A stretch of DNA of 8,615 bases from Thermoplasmata archaeon (GTDB taxonomy: Archaea > Thermoplasmatota > Thermoplasmata > Thermoplasmatales > Thermoplasmataceae): the NCBI GenBank assembly GCA_021833045.1, contig JAKBGP010000081.1:1-8615 (forward strand), in the 5' to 3' direction. The translations under genes were made by a program, and so were the position numbers. Below, in pieces: positions 1 to 5,030 of this stretch (the first letter of the stretch is position 1; every line of letters starts with the position of its first letter). The notes under the pieces are model-generated. The model saw nothing but the letters and a program-made list of their open reading frames with translations. It was not told the origin of the DNA and searched no databases.

Positions 1-1080
1 GATCTGATCAGAAGGATCAATCCCGGAAATTCACTGCTGTATGATATAACATCATTGCCATCGTATGGAACAGCAGAGATACTGGAATACGGGCATGCCA
101 AGGATCACCCTTATCCAGATAGGATAAATCTTGGAATGATCATGGAGAGATCCAGAAACATACCGCTGTTCTTCGAGATCTACAGCGGGAGCATCCCGGA
201 TGTTGTCACTCTCAAGAGGACCGTGGAAAGCATCAGGAAACTCATTCCGAAGATAGAGATCATACTTGACAGGGGATTCTTCTCTCATGAGAATCTTGAT
301 CTGCTGAAAGACGATTCTTACATAATAGCGGCATCCCTCGTTCCCAAAGCGGTGAAGAATGTCTTCTCTTCTGCATCAAGATCTGTTGACAGGGCTGACA
401 ACGTCATCATGTACCAGAATGAGCCCATATTCTGCAAACCAGTCAATTTCAACATGAACGATCTGGATCTCAGGGGATACTTCTACCATGATCCCAGGAG
501 GGAGAGCGATGAGAGATCTGATTTCCACCGAAAACTTGCGGAGAAGAGATCCGCAATTGAAAAATTACAGATCAGGCGGGGAATAGAAGAAACCATAGAA
601 TCCATGGCATCTCAATATCTGAGATACTTCACCTGGAGGATTGAGGATGGCAGAATCAAAACAATGGCAAGGAACAATGCAATAACGGCAGCAGAGAACC
701 GTATGGGTAGATTCCTCCTTGTGTATAATGGAGAATACAAGCCACTTGAATGTCTTTCCTTATACCGCAATCGGGACAGTATTGAGAAGGCATTCCGCAC
801 TCTGAAGACAGATCTTGACATATTCCCCATGAGGGTAAGGAAGGAATCGACAATCCGGGGAATACTGTTCATATTCTTCATATCGCTCATAATAAGATCA
901 GCTCTGATGAGGGGAATGATCTCATCAGGCCTGATAAAGAAGTATTCCCTGGAGAAAATGATCCTGGAACTGGAGAAACTGCACGTTGTTGAGGATACCA
1001 GTGGCAGTATTACTGAACTGGAGAGGACAAGGAAGCAGAAGGACATCCTTGAAGAACTTGAAAAGGTATCGTGGTGGTAA
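1..1080 (+). CDS. IS4-superfamily (IS1634-like) transposase, 5'-truncated by window edge
   Basis: This is a DDE (RNase H-fold) transposase that would cut and rejoin its insertion sequence. The reading frame is open from base 1, so the N-terminus lies outside; 359 residues are visible, while IS1634-type enzymes usually have over 450. The first catalytic Asp is in YDITSL (codon 15). The second is in IILDRGFF (codon 90). The Glu is in YRNRDSIEKAFRTLK (codon 262), which fits the IS4-family YREK spacing (Y-x2-R-x3-E-x6-K) exactly. The roughly 170 residues between the second Asp and the Glu indicate the large insertion domain typical of IS1634-like members. A TTG at 55 could be mistaken for a start, but the first catalytic Asp lies upstream of it. 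All three acidic residues are present and the frame is unbroken, so the visible part looks functional. The superfamily is secure; the exact IS family is an inference. Confidence 0.88.
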   Translation, partial: DLIRRINPGNSLLYDITSLPSYGTAEILEYGHAKDHPYPDRINLGMIMERSRNIPLFFEIYSGSIPDVVTLKRTVESIRKLIPKIEIILDRGFFSHENLDLLKDDSYIIAASLVPKAVKNVFSSASRSVDRADNVIMYQNEPIFCKPVNFNMNDLDLRGYFYHDPRRESDERSDFHRKLAEKRSAIEKLQIRRGIEETIESMASQYLRYFTWRIEDGRIKTMARNNAITAAENRMGRFLLVYNGEYKPLECLSLYRNRDSIEKAFRTLKTDLDIFPMRVRKESTIRGILFIFFISLIIRSALMRGMISSGLIKKYSLEKMILELEKLHVVEDTSGSITELERTRKQKDILEELEKVSWW

Positions 1081-1161
1081 AAGCAGGGAGATCAGGGTAT
1101 ATCCAGAAATCAGCCCGGAAATTAATGGAATTCGTGTTATTGCAGCATTTAATTCTGGATT
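1..1161 (+). mobile_element. Right-hand part of an insertion sequence
   Basis: The transposase gene is followed by about 80 nt of non-coding sequence before the neighbouring gene's stop codon at 1162. The right terminus must lie in or near this stretch. A candidate end is the 13-mer at 1147-1159, which recurs inverted at 4177-4189 next to another transposase remnant. The left terminus is outside the window, so inverted repeats and target duplication cannot be verified, and the right boundary is approximate. Confidence 0.6.
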
Positions 1162-1683
1162 TTAATTGTCAGGAATGTTATCTTCCTTTTCCATTCCCTT
1201 TGCTATCAGGAAACCTCTTGCCCTTTCCGTGTACTTATATTCATTGACCTTTCGCCAGAACTCTTTCGAGTGGTTGCTGTATATCAAATGGGCCATCTCA
1301 TGCATTAAAACGTAGTCTAAGACCCACACAGGCATATCAATTAAATTATGCGAAATCCTGATCGTCTTATTGGCTGGAGTGCAGCTTCCATTCCTATACT
1401 CCTGTCGTTCTGAAAATGATAGAGATGCCTCCAACTTACCTGAGAAAAACTTGTTGTTCAGGAAATTGAACCTTCTTCCAAGCAATTCTCTATTTTTAGA
1501 TTCCTGAGCATTCTTTCTCATCTCAAGGCGCTTCTGCATTTTCTGTATAATTAATGTTTCCTCGGATTTTGAAAGGCCTGTGGGGATCTGGATAATGATC
1601 TTGCCATTCTGCATATGTGCATTAATCGTCTTCTTTCTTTTTGGGCTTCTCTTAACTATAACTTCCAATAGATCACTGATCAA
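1162..1683 (-). CDS. DUF45 / YgjP-like zinc metallopeptidase
   Basis: This is a 173-residue protein with the HExxH zinc site of the YgjP/WLM-like DUF45 family (PF01863). His128-Glu129 and His132 lie in HEMAHLIY, followed by a probable third ligand, His138, in NHSKEFW. The N-terminal VIVKRSPKRKKT and the following QIPTGLS match the family's basic, beta-rich start. It is predicted to be cytosolic, with no signal peptide or membrane helix; DUF45 substrates are poorly known. The chosen start is a TTG at 1683. The next in-frame ATG (codon 24) would delete the conserved VKRS segment, and a stop lies upstream at 1720-1722. The gene is shorter than many bacterial members (about 230 residues) but complete around the active site. 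DUF45 genes often sit beside type I restriction genes. Here the nearest restriction system is type II and lies across a tRNA, so any link is only suggestive. The 3' end abuts the insertion sequence. Confidence 0.82.
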   Translation of the reverse strand: MISDLLEVIVKRSPKRKKTINAHMQNGKIIIQIPTGLSKSEETLIIQKMQKRLEMRKNAQESKNRELLGRRFNFLNNKFFSGKLEASLSFSERQEYRNGSCTPANKTIRISHNLIDMPVWVLDYVLMHEMAHLIYSNHSKEFWRKVNEYKYTERARGFLIAKGMEKEDNIPDN

Positions 1684-1708
1684 ATAGATGATAAGAACAT
1701 TTGTCCAA

Positions 1709-1723
1709 ATAACGATTCGTTAT
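1709..1723. promoter_or_regulatory. 15-bp perfect palindrome upstream of the DUF45 gene
   Basis: ATAACGATTCGTTAT is a perfect inverted repeat of seven bases on each side of a central T. It lies 26-40 nt upstream of the TTG start at 1683, where a TATA box for a leaderless transcript would be expected (minus-strand CGTTATTT). A regulator bound here would block that promoter. The tRNA-Lys TATA box is only 36 bp away on the other side. Operator function is an inference. Confidence 0.35.
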
Positions 1724-1758
1724 GTCCATTATAATCACCTATTCTTAGTTTCCAAAGG

Positions 1759-1766
1759 TATAAATT
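1759..1766 (+). promoter_or_regulatory. TATA box of tRNA-Lys
   Basis: TATAAATT, preceded by a purine-rich BRE-like CCAAAGG, is centred about 28 nt before the first base of tRNA-Lys. This is standard archaeal spacing for transcription beginning at or just before the tRNA 5' end. Confidence 0.7.
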
Positions 1767-1789
1767 GTTATGTAATATGCCGTTAATGC

Positions 1790-1863
1790 GGGTCCGTAGC
1801 TTAGCCAGGTAGAGCGATGGACTCTTAATCCATAGGCCGGGGGTTCGAACCCCTCCGGACCCG
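1790..1863 (+). tRNA. tRNA-Lys (anticodon CUU)
   Basis: The 74-nt cloverleaf is complete. The acceptor stem GGGTCCG pairs with CGGACCC at 1856-1862 and is followed by discriminator G. The D-arm is GCTTAGCCAGGTAGAGC. The anticodon arm ATGGA-CTCTTAA-TCCAT carries CTT in the loop. The T-arm is GGGGG-TTCGAAC-CCCTC with one G-U pair. There is no intron and CCA is not encoded, as is usual in archaea. The gene is single, with its own TATA box, and lies between the divergent DUF45 and restriction-enzyme genes. No duplicate of its 3' end was seen at the far side of the restriction module, so it is not shown to be an integration site. Confidence 0.97.
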
Positions 1864-1865
1864 CT

Positions 1866-1884
1866 CTACATAAGATGTAGTTTT
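1866..1884 (+). terminator. Hairpin plus T-run after tRNA-Lys
   Basis: CTACAT-AAG-ATGTAG forms a 6-bp stem with a 3-nt loop and is followed directly by TTTT. It starts 3 nt after the tRNA. Archaeal termination depends mainly on T-rich tracts, so the hairpin may instead protect or define the 3' trailer. Confidence 0.5.
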
Positions 1885-1899
1885 CCTGAATAATACGAA

Positions 1900-1927
1900 A
1901 AAATTATACATGTAATCATATAATTTT
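1900..1927. repeat. AT-rich inverted repeat, 9-bp arms
   Basis: AAAATTATA at 1900-1908 is the exact reverse complement of TATAATTTT at 1919-1927, with a 10-nt spacer. It sits in the AT-rich gap between tRNA-Lys and the restriction-enzyme promoter, near the left edge of the AT-rich module. It could be a second terminator, usable in either direction, or simply low-complexity sequence. Confidence 0.4.
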
Positions 1928-1975
1928 GTACTGACCCTTTTTGATCTAATTGAACTTGTGAGCAACCGATAGGAC

Positions 1976-1983
1976 TTTATAAA
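1976..1983 (+). promoter_or_regulatory. TATA box of the restriction endonuclease gene
   Basis: TTTATAAA is centred 27-28 nt upstream of the ATG at 2007, so transcription should start at or next to the A of the start codon and give a leaderless mRNA. No ribosome binding site is seen between the box and the ATG, which fits. It is one of the best-spaced promoters in the window. Confidence 0.7.
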
Positions 1984-2006
1984 CAAGTATTTTTAGCTAA
2001 GATGAT

Positions 2007-2792
2007 ATGACGAATAATGTTGATTGGATACAAAAGAGCTTACAAACTGTGTATGAAGAAGGATATTTAAATAGATTGGTAAACATTTACCCAATAAATG
2101 AAAATAGTTTCAGAGATGTTAGTAAAGAGCTAATTGAAGACATAAAAGACTCTTACAATAAAAGAGATCCCATTGGAGTTGTAAAACATTGCTTATGCTT
2201 AGAAAAGTTCCCAATTGACAATCCATATATTTCCATGATCAGGGAAAAGAGAATTTTTGAAAAGAATTTGGAGGTAGTAGAAACGATAGGAAACCTCTTA
2301 TTAAAAATGGAAATAAGGAATTTAGAAACACTAATTAAGGCACCAAAATCTGGAAGCAGACAATTTGGTCATTCATTTAAGTTGTGGCTAAAAAGTAATT
2401 ATGAAAAAAATTTTTTAATATATGATAAATTTGAACAATATCATGATAACGGACTGAAATTTTTAGATGGGTCAGACGATACTTTGAAGCATTATATCAG
2501 TAATAACTTCGAGATCAAAACTGAAAAAGGATTGGATTTAGTGTTTAAAAAGAATGGTAGAACATATATTGGTGAGGCAAAATTCATAACTGATAGTGGG
2601 GGAACGCAAACAAACCAGCTGAATATTGCATTAGATATTGCGAAAAAAGACAGTGATTATATAGGCAGTATTGCAATAATTGATGGGATACCATGGATTA
2701 ATCGTTCTTATTTAAATAAAATAAAGGTAGAAGCCGTTAATAAAAACGTTTTAACTGTTCTACTACTTCCTGAGTATCTCTCAAATCTTTAA
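2007..2792 (+). CDS. Type II restriction endonuclease, PD-(D/E)xK fold
   Basis: This is a 261-residue predicted DNA endonuclease, partner of the convergent methyltransferase. The catalytic core is near the C-terminus: Asp177 in KGLDLVF, then Glu190 and Lys192 in YIGEAKF. This D-x12-ExK arrangement is followed by TDSGGTQTNQLNIAL, and the GEAKF-TD-GG-Q--Q pattern recurs in several type II enzymes such as Tsp45I-like ones. RQFGHSFKLWL (119-129) also resembles a conserved segment of such enzymes. No membrane segment or separate DNA-binding domain is seen. It starts from a leaderless-type ATG 27 nt after a TATA box. Base composition is about 30% G+C by eye, lower than the flanking genes, which suggests acquisition. 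Its last ~18 codons are antisense to the end of the methyltransferase gene. Endonuclease assignment is an inference from motif plus context; the recognition sequence cannot be read from the sequence. Confidence 0.8.
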   Translation: MTNNVDWIQKSLQTVYEEGYLNRLVNIYPINENSFRDVSKELIEDIKDSYNKRDPIGVVKHCLCLEKFPIDNPYISMIREKRIFEKNLEVVETIGNLLLKMEIRNLETLIKAPKSGSRQFGHSFKLWLKSNYEKNFLIYDKFEQYHDNGLKFLDGSDDTLKHYISNNFEIKTEKGLDLVFKKNGRTYIGEAKFITDSGGTQTNQLNIALDIAKKDSDYIGSIAIIDGIPWINRSYLNKIKVEAVNKNVLTVLLLPEYLSNL

Positions 2793-4095
2793 TACTTACA
2801 GTTGTTAGTATTTCTTTTACTTGTTTTAAGCCTAAATATTTTCTTATATATTTGGGATTGTCCGTATATTTGTATGTCGTCATAAAATCCCCTCCGGTTT
2901 TGTCTCTTAAATCATTCAAAATTTTATTAAATAGTTCCATGAGAAAGCGACTTTCCTCCGCACTTAATTCAGGTTCGATGAAAACTTGTATTGGATTTGT
3001 CCTATAAGTGGAGCCTTGAACAAAAATTCCATCGGCCCCAAATTCATCACGTATTGAATAAATACCTGCTTTACCATTGAGAGAGCCCGTATCGACTGTT
3101 CTAATGAATAAGGGGTTTGATTTTATTTTCCTATATAATAAATCATTAACATAGAAAATCTCCTTTGAGTATTTCCCGTTTACATAATTTTTTGAATTCA
3201 CAAGTATAACCTCATGTCCACCCTTATTTTTAACAATTTCATTATAACTTAGATAAAATTTTACATTTAGATGGTCTCTTTTGAATTCATTTTTCAAGTA
3301 ATCAGAATACTGATTATTAGGTTTAAACTTGTTTTTCTCGAGTAATGTATATCTCAATTTTTCTACTTTACTATTTATTTTATATGCATCAAAGTCTATT
3401 TTACTATTAAGTAAATTTGTCCATGCAAAATTGACTATCAAAACATTAGTTCCTGTATAATCAAAAATCTTTTTCTCAAATATATAACAGCTATTTATTT
3501 TATAATGTCGCAAAAAATCTTTTCTAATTTTATTAGTCCCTGCATCTGAAAATAAAAAATTAGATGGAATAACGTAGATCATATTTTGTATCTGATGTCT
3601 TAAATCGTTCATTAGAGCTATTTGATATAAGTCCTGATACCCTTTGTTGATTCCATTAAAATATACAAGTTCATTACTTGCCTCTTTATGTTTTCTAATA
3701 TATCCTAAGTAAAGGTAAGGCGGATTTGTAATATGAAATATTGGGAATTCACCATCAATTTCTGGGTAATCCTTTATAGTGTCTCTAACGCTTATGTTTT
3801 CTCTTGCTAATTCCTTTGAGATGCCATAACCAATAACGGTATTGATAGCTTTGTCAACGGCTTCTTGATTTATATCAAAACATAAAATATGTTCCTTAAA
3901 AAATAAAGGCCTATCTTGTTTGGGAACCAGATTTAATATAGGGAATATTAAATTCCCTTCGCCACAAAATAAATCAACCCATTTATAGTCATAAATGTAA
4001 TTTTGTATTTGAGGCAATATATATTCATTGAATATTTCTACAGGCGTAAAATGTATACCATAAATTCTTCGATCTAAAATCTCATTATTTGCCAT
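2737..4095 (-). CDS. DNA amino-methyltransferase (probably N6-adenine, gamma-type) of a type II R-M system
   Basis: This is a 452-residue S-adenosylmethionine-dependent DNA methyltransferase that would protect host sites from the convergent endonuclease. Motifs run in gamma-class order. GIHFTP (13-18) is motif X, DLFCGEGN (41-48) is motif I for cofactor binding, FDIN (73-76) is motif II, and NPPY (124-127) is catalytic motif IV. VIPSNF (175-180) follows. The ~230-residue C-terminal part (after about 225), with no recognised motif, is the likely target-recognition region, as in TaqI- and Eco57I-like enzymes. NPPY usually means N6-adenine, though N4-cytosine cannot be excluded. The frame is intact and full-sized. 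The gene is AT-rich like the endonuclease, so the two probably moved together. No controller (C) protein gene is seen. The ATG at 4095 is preceded by a TATA-like element about 30 nt away. The gene's 3' end overlaps the endonuclease gene by 56 bp. Confidence 0.92.
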   Translation of the reverse strand: MANNEILDRRIYGIHFTPVEIFNEYILPQIQNYIYDYKWVDLFCGEGNLIFPILNLVPKQDRPLFFKEHILCFDINQEAVDKAINTVIGYGISKELARENISVRDTIKDYPEIDGEFPIFHITNPPYLYLGYIRKHKEASNELVYFNGINKGYQDLYQIALMNDLRHQIQNMIYVIPSNFLFSDAGTNKIRKDFLRHYKINSCYIFEKKIFDYTGTNVLIVNFAWTNLLNSKIDFDAYKINSKVEKLRYTLLEKNKFKPNNQYSDYLKNEFKRDHLNVKFYLSYNEIVKNKGGHEVILVNSKNYVNGKYSKEIFYVNDLLYRKIKSNPLFIRTVDTGSLNGKAGIYSIRDEFGADGIFVQGSTYRTNPIQVFIEPELSAEESRFLMELFNKILNDLRDKTGGDFMTTYKYTDNPKYIRKYLGLKQVKEILTTVSIKDLRDTQEVVEQLKRFY

Positions 4096-4120
4096 TTATT
4101 ATCTCTTATATCTATTCCCG

Positions 4121-4130
4121 TATTAAAATA
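4121..4130 (-). promoter_or_regulatory. Candidate TATA box of the methyltransferase gene
   Basis: On the minus strand this reads TATTTTAATA, centred about 30 nt before the ATG at 4095. That fits a leaderless or very short-leader transcript. A second TATA-like ATATAAGA at about 4106-4113 lies too close to the start unless a downstream start is used. Confidence 0.5.
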
Positions 4131-4176
4131 TGTTCCCCTTTACAAGTGTGTTGAGTAATTTCTCAAAATAGTTTAT

Positions 4177-4189
4177 TCCAGAATTAAAT
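4177..4189. repeat. 13-bp copy, inverted relative to 1147-1159, at the left edge of an IS remnant
   Basis: TCCAGAATTAAAT here is the exact reverse complement of ATTTAATTCTGGA at 1147-1159. It lies 20 nt before the GTG of the IS5-like transposase remnant, where a left terminal repeat is expected. The other copy lies 67 nt after the stop codon of the IS4-type transposase. A 13-bp match in AT-rich DNA could be chance, so common origin is unproven. Confidence 0.4.
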
Positions 4190-4219
4190 TGGGGTTGTGG
4201 TGTTCATGCCCAACCCCAA
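4189..4219 (+). promoter_or_regulatory. Hairpin over the start of the IS-remnant transposase
   Basis: TTGGGGTTG (4189-4197) pairs perfectly with CAACCCCAA (4211-4219) across a 13-nt loop. The loop contains the in-frame GTG and ATG candidates (4200, 4206). Many insertion sequences use such a structure to hide the transposase start in read-through transcripts from outside while leaving transcripts from their own promoter translatable. That role is inferred here. Confidence 0.45.
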
Positions 4220-4454
4220 GAGTTGTAAAACAAAGAAGGATAATAGAGTTTGGCCTCTATACAATGAATCGCTTGTTAAAAGGATGGAGAATCTTCTCGA
4301 TTTCAGTGCAATCGAGAATATTAAAGAGGATCTAGCAAGACAAAACAGAAACAAGGTTGGTAGACCTTTCAGGTTACCTGATAGTATAGTGAAGATATTC
4401 GTCCGTCTAGCGAGAGGATTAGGCTGCTGCTGCTTCTTGACAGAGCAGAGATGA
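4197..4454 (+). pseudogene. Truncated IS5-like transposase, N-terminal fragment
   Basis: This frame begins at GTG 4197 (or ATG 4206) and encodes 85 residues. About the first 70 look like the N-terminus of an IS5-type transposase. VWPLYNESLVKRMENLL is followed by KVGRPFRLPDSIVKIFVRL, the 'GRPFxxPDS...' segment that precedes the first catalytic Asp region in this family. The usual continuation, with its DDE residues and about 200 further residues, is absent. From about 4409 the frame becomes GLGCCCFLTEQR, which looks like out-of-frame reading of a different gene, and it stops at 4452-4454. The fragment therefore cannot be an active transposase. The break coincides with the onset of another coding-like frame, so a deletion or recombination joined the IS start to chromosomal sequence. 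Family assignment rests on a short segment and is moderate. Confidence 0.6.
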
Positions 4455-4606
4455 CCTTGCAGCACATGGCTCGGACGACTGCATCTAATGCAGCTAAACT
4501 AAGAGTAGACGAGACAATCCAAGTTGATGTGGAAGAGCCAACGGAGGAGCTTCAGCAGATGGATCCGGAGACGGCAGACCTATTCGACACATCTATTGGA
4601 GATTAA
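4409..4606 (+). pseudogene. C-terminal remnant of an unrecognised acidic protein
   Basis: From the junction after the transposase fragment, the frame two bases on stays open to TAA at 4604-4606. It reads about 65 codons: ERIRLLLLLDRAEMTLQHM, then ASNAAKLRVDETI, then a strongly acidic tail ending ADLFDTSIGD. Codon use is G+C-richer than the neighbouring restriction genes and resembles the chromosomal genes, so this looks like the true 3' end of a host gene whose front was lost. The leucine-rich helix followed by AEMTLQHMART could be part of a helix-turn-helix or helical bundle, but I recognise no family. An internal ATG (4451) could allow a ~51-residue product, but no promoter or ribosome binding site supports it. 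Confidence 0.5.
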
Positions 4607-4694
4607 ATATATTAATGGATTCCGAACTTCGCTTTATATACTTCTCAACAAGGCGATAGTCTGGGAGCCGAACAGATACGAACTTTTATAGGGA
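4607..4694. other. Non-coding gap with promoter-like TATA motifs
   Basis: This gap lies between the gene remnant and the 3' end of tRNA-Ser. TTTATATA-type sequence occurs at about 4632-4639 (readable as a TATA box on either strand) and TTTTATA at 4684-4690. No open frame, C/D-box motif or downstream gene fits either element. No long T-run for ending the minus-strand tRNA-Ser transcript is seen. Confidence 0.3.
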
Positions 4695-4775
4695 CGCGGG
4701 GAGAGGGATTCGAACCCTCGCTCTCATAGAGAAACAGCTTAGCAGGCTGCCGCCGTACCACTGGGCCATCCCCGC
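4695..4775 (-). tRNA. tRNA-Ser (anticodon GCU)
   Basis: This is an 81-nt class II tRNA. Read on the minus strand, the acceptor stem GCGGGGA pairs with TCCCCGC and is followed by discriminator G. The anticodon arm GCAGC-CTGCTAA-GCTGT has GCT in the loop, for serine AGY codons. The long variable arm forms TCTC-TAT-GAGA. The T-arm is GAGGG-TTCGAAT-CCCTC. CCA is not encoded and there is no intron. The 5' end abuts the stop codon of the upstream small protein gene with no spacer. No TATA box is seen within 40 nt upstream, so the tRNA is probably cut out of a transcript shared with that gene. Confidence 0.96.
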
Positions 4776-4937
4776 CTAAGAACTGAATCTCTCCTGCAGG
4801 TCATTGGCTATCTGTTCAAGAACCTCTTCAAAATCTTCATTTTCCAGAGTTACAATCTCCCCGGAGGGAAGAATGACCTTAGCGTAGTAAATTTCACCAT
4901 CTTTTGATATCTCAACCTCTGCAAGTTTGTCGGTCAT
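4776..4937 (-). CDS. Small acidic protein (53 residues), co-transcribed with tRNA-Ser
   Basis: The frame starts at ATG 4937 and ends at TAG 4776-4778. The product begins MTDKLAEVEISKDGEIYYAK, continues with VILPSGEIVTLENEDFEEVL, and ends in a helical EQIANDLQERFSS. The first half suggests two or three beta strands and the second a charged amphipathic helix; net charge is strongly negative. There is no signal peptide, cysteine or membrane segment. I do not recognise the family. Reality of the gene is supported by the TATA-like ATAATATA 24-31 nt upstream of the ATG (leaderless spacing), by ordinary codon and residue composition, and by its end falling exactly at the tRNA-Ser boundary. It is divergent from the membrane protein gene at 5031, with 93 bp between them. 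Its function is unknown. Confidence 0.72.
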   Translation of the reverse strand: MTDKLAEVEISKDGEIYYAKVILPSGEIVTLENEDFEEVLEQIANDLQERFSS

Positions 4938-4960
4938 ATAGATTCGGTAAATCCAAGACC

Positions 4961-4968
4961 TATATTAT
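4961..4968 (-). promoter_or_regulatory. TATA box of the small protein/tRNA-Ser unit
   Basis: On the minus strand this reads ATAATATA, preceded by an A-rich BRE-like AAAAAAGG. It is centred about 27 nt before the ATG at 4937, predicting a leaderless message. It is also the only plausible promoter upstream of tRNA-Ser. Confidence 0.55.
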
Positions 4969-4997
4969 CCTTTTTTGTCTTAAACTACAAGCCAAAA

Positions 4998-5005
4998 CAA
5001 TATTA
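4998..5005 (+). promoter_or_regulatory. Candidate TATA box of the membrane protein gene
   Basis: CAATATTA is centred about 29 nt before the ATG at 5031. The sequence is a weak match, but the spacing is the same leaderless spacing seen at other genes here. Confidence 0.35.
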
Positions 5006-5030
5006 GGCAAAGGCTGATTATTGATCAAAG

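Noticed and set aside
55..57. TTG at 55 as the transposase start
   Set aside because: The frame is open to base 1 and the first catalytic Asp (YDIT) is encoded upstream of the TTG, so the gene starts outside the window.
612..1046. Minus-strand open frame of 144 codons opposite the transposase
   Set aside because: It lies wholly antisense to the YREK region of a clear transposase; its serine- and arginine-rich translation shows no domain and it has no promoter. The shorter antisense frames at 656-853 and 52-288 are rejected for the same reason.
4184..4465. Minus-strand open frame of 93 codons opposite the IS remnant
   Set aside because: It mirrors the transposase fragment and crosses the deletion junction; the plus-strand frame carries the recognisable transposase segment.
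4632..4690. Promoter for a small RNA between the gene remnant and tRNA-Ser
   Set aside because: TATA-like motifs are present on both strands, but no C/D or H/ACA motif or defined RNA structure follows, and plus-strand transcription would only read antisense tRNA-Ser.
1790..4775. tRNA genes as attachment sites of an integrated island
   Set aside because: Neither tRNA 3' end is duplicated elsewhere in the window and no integrase gene is present; the shared TTCGAA is only the common T-loop.
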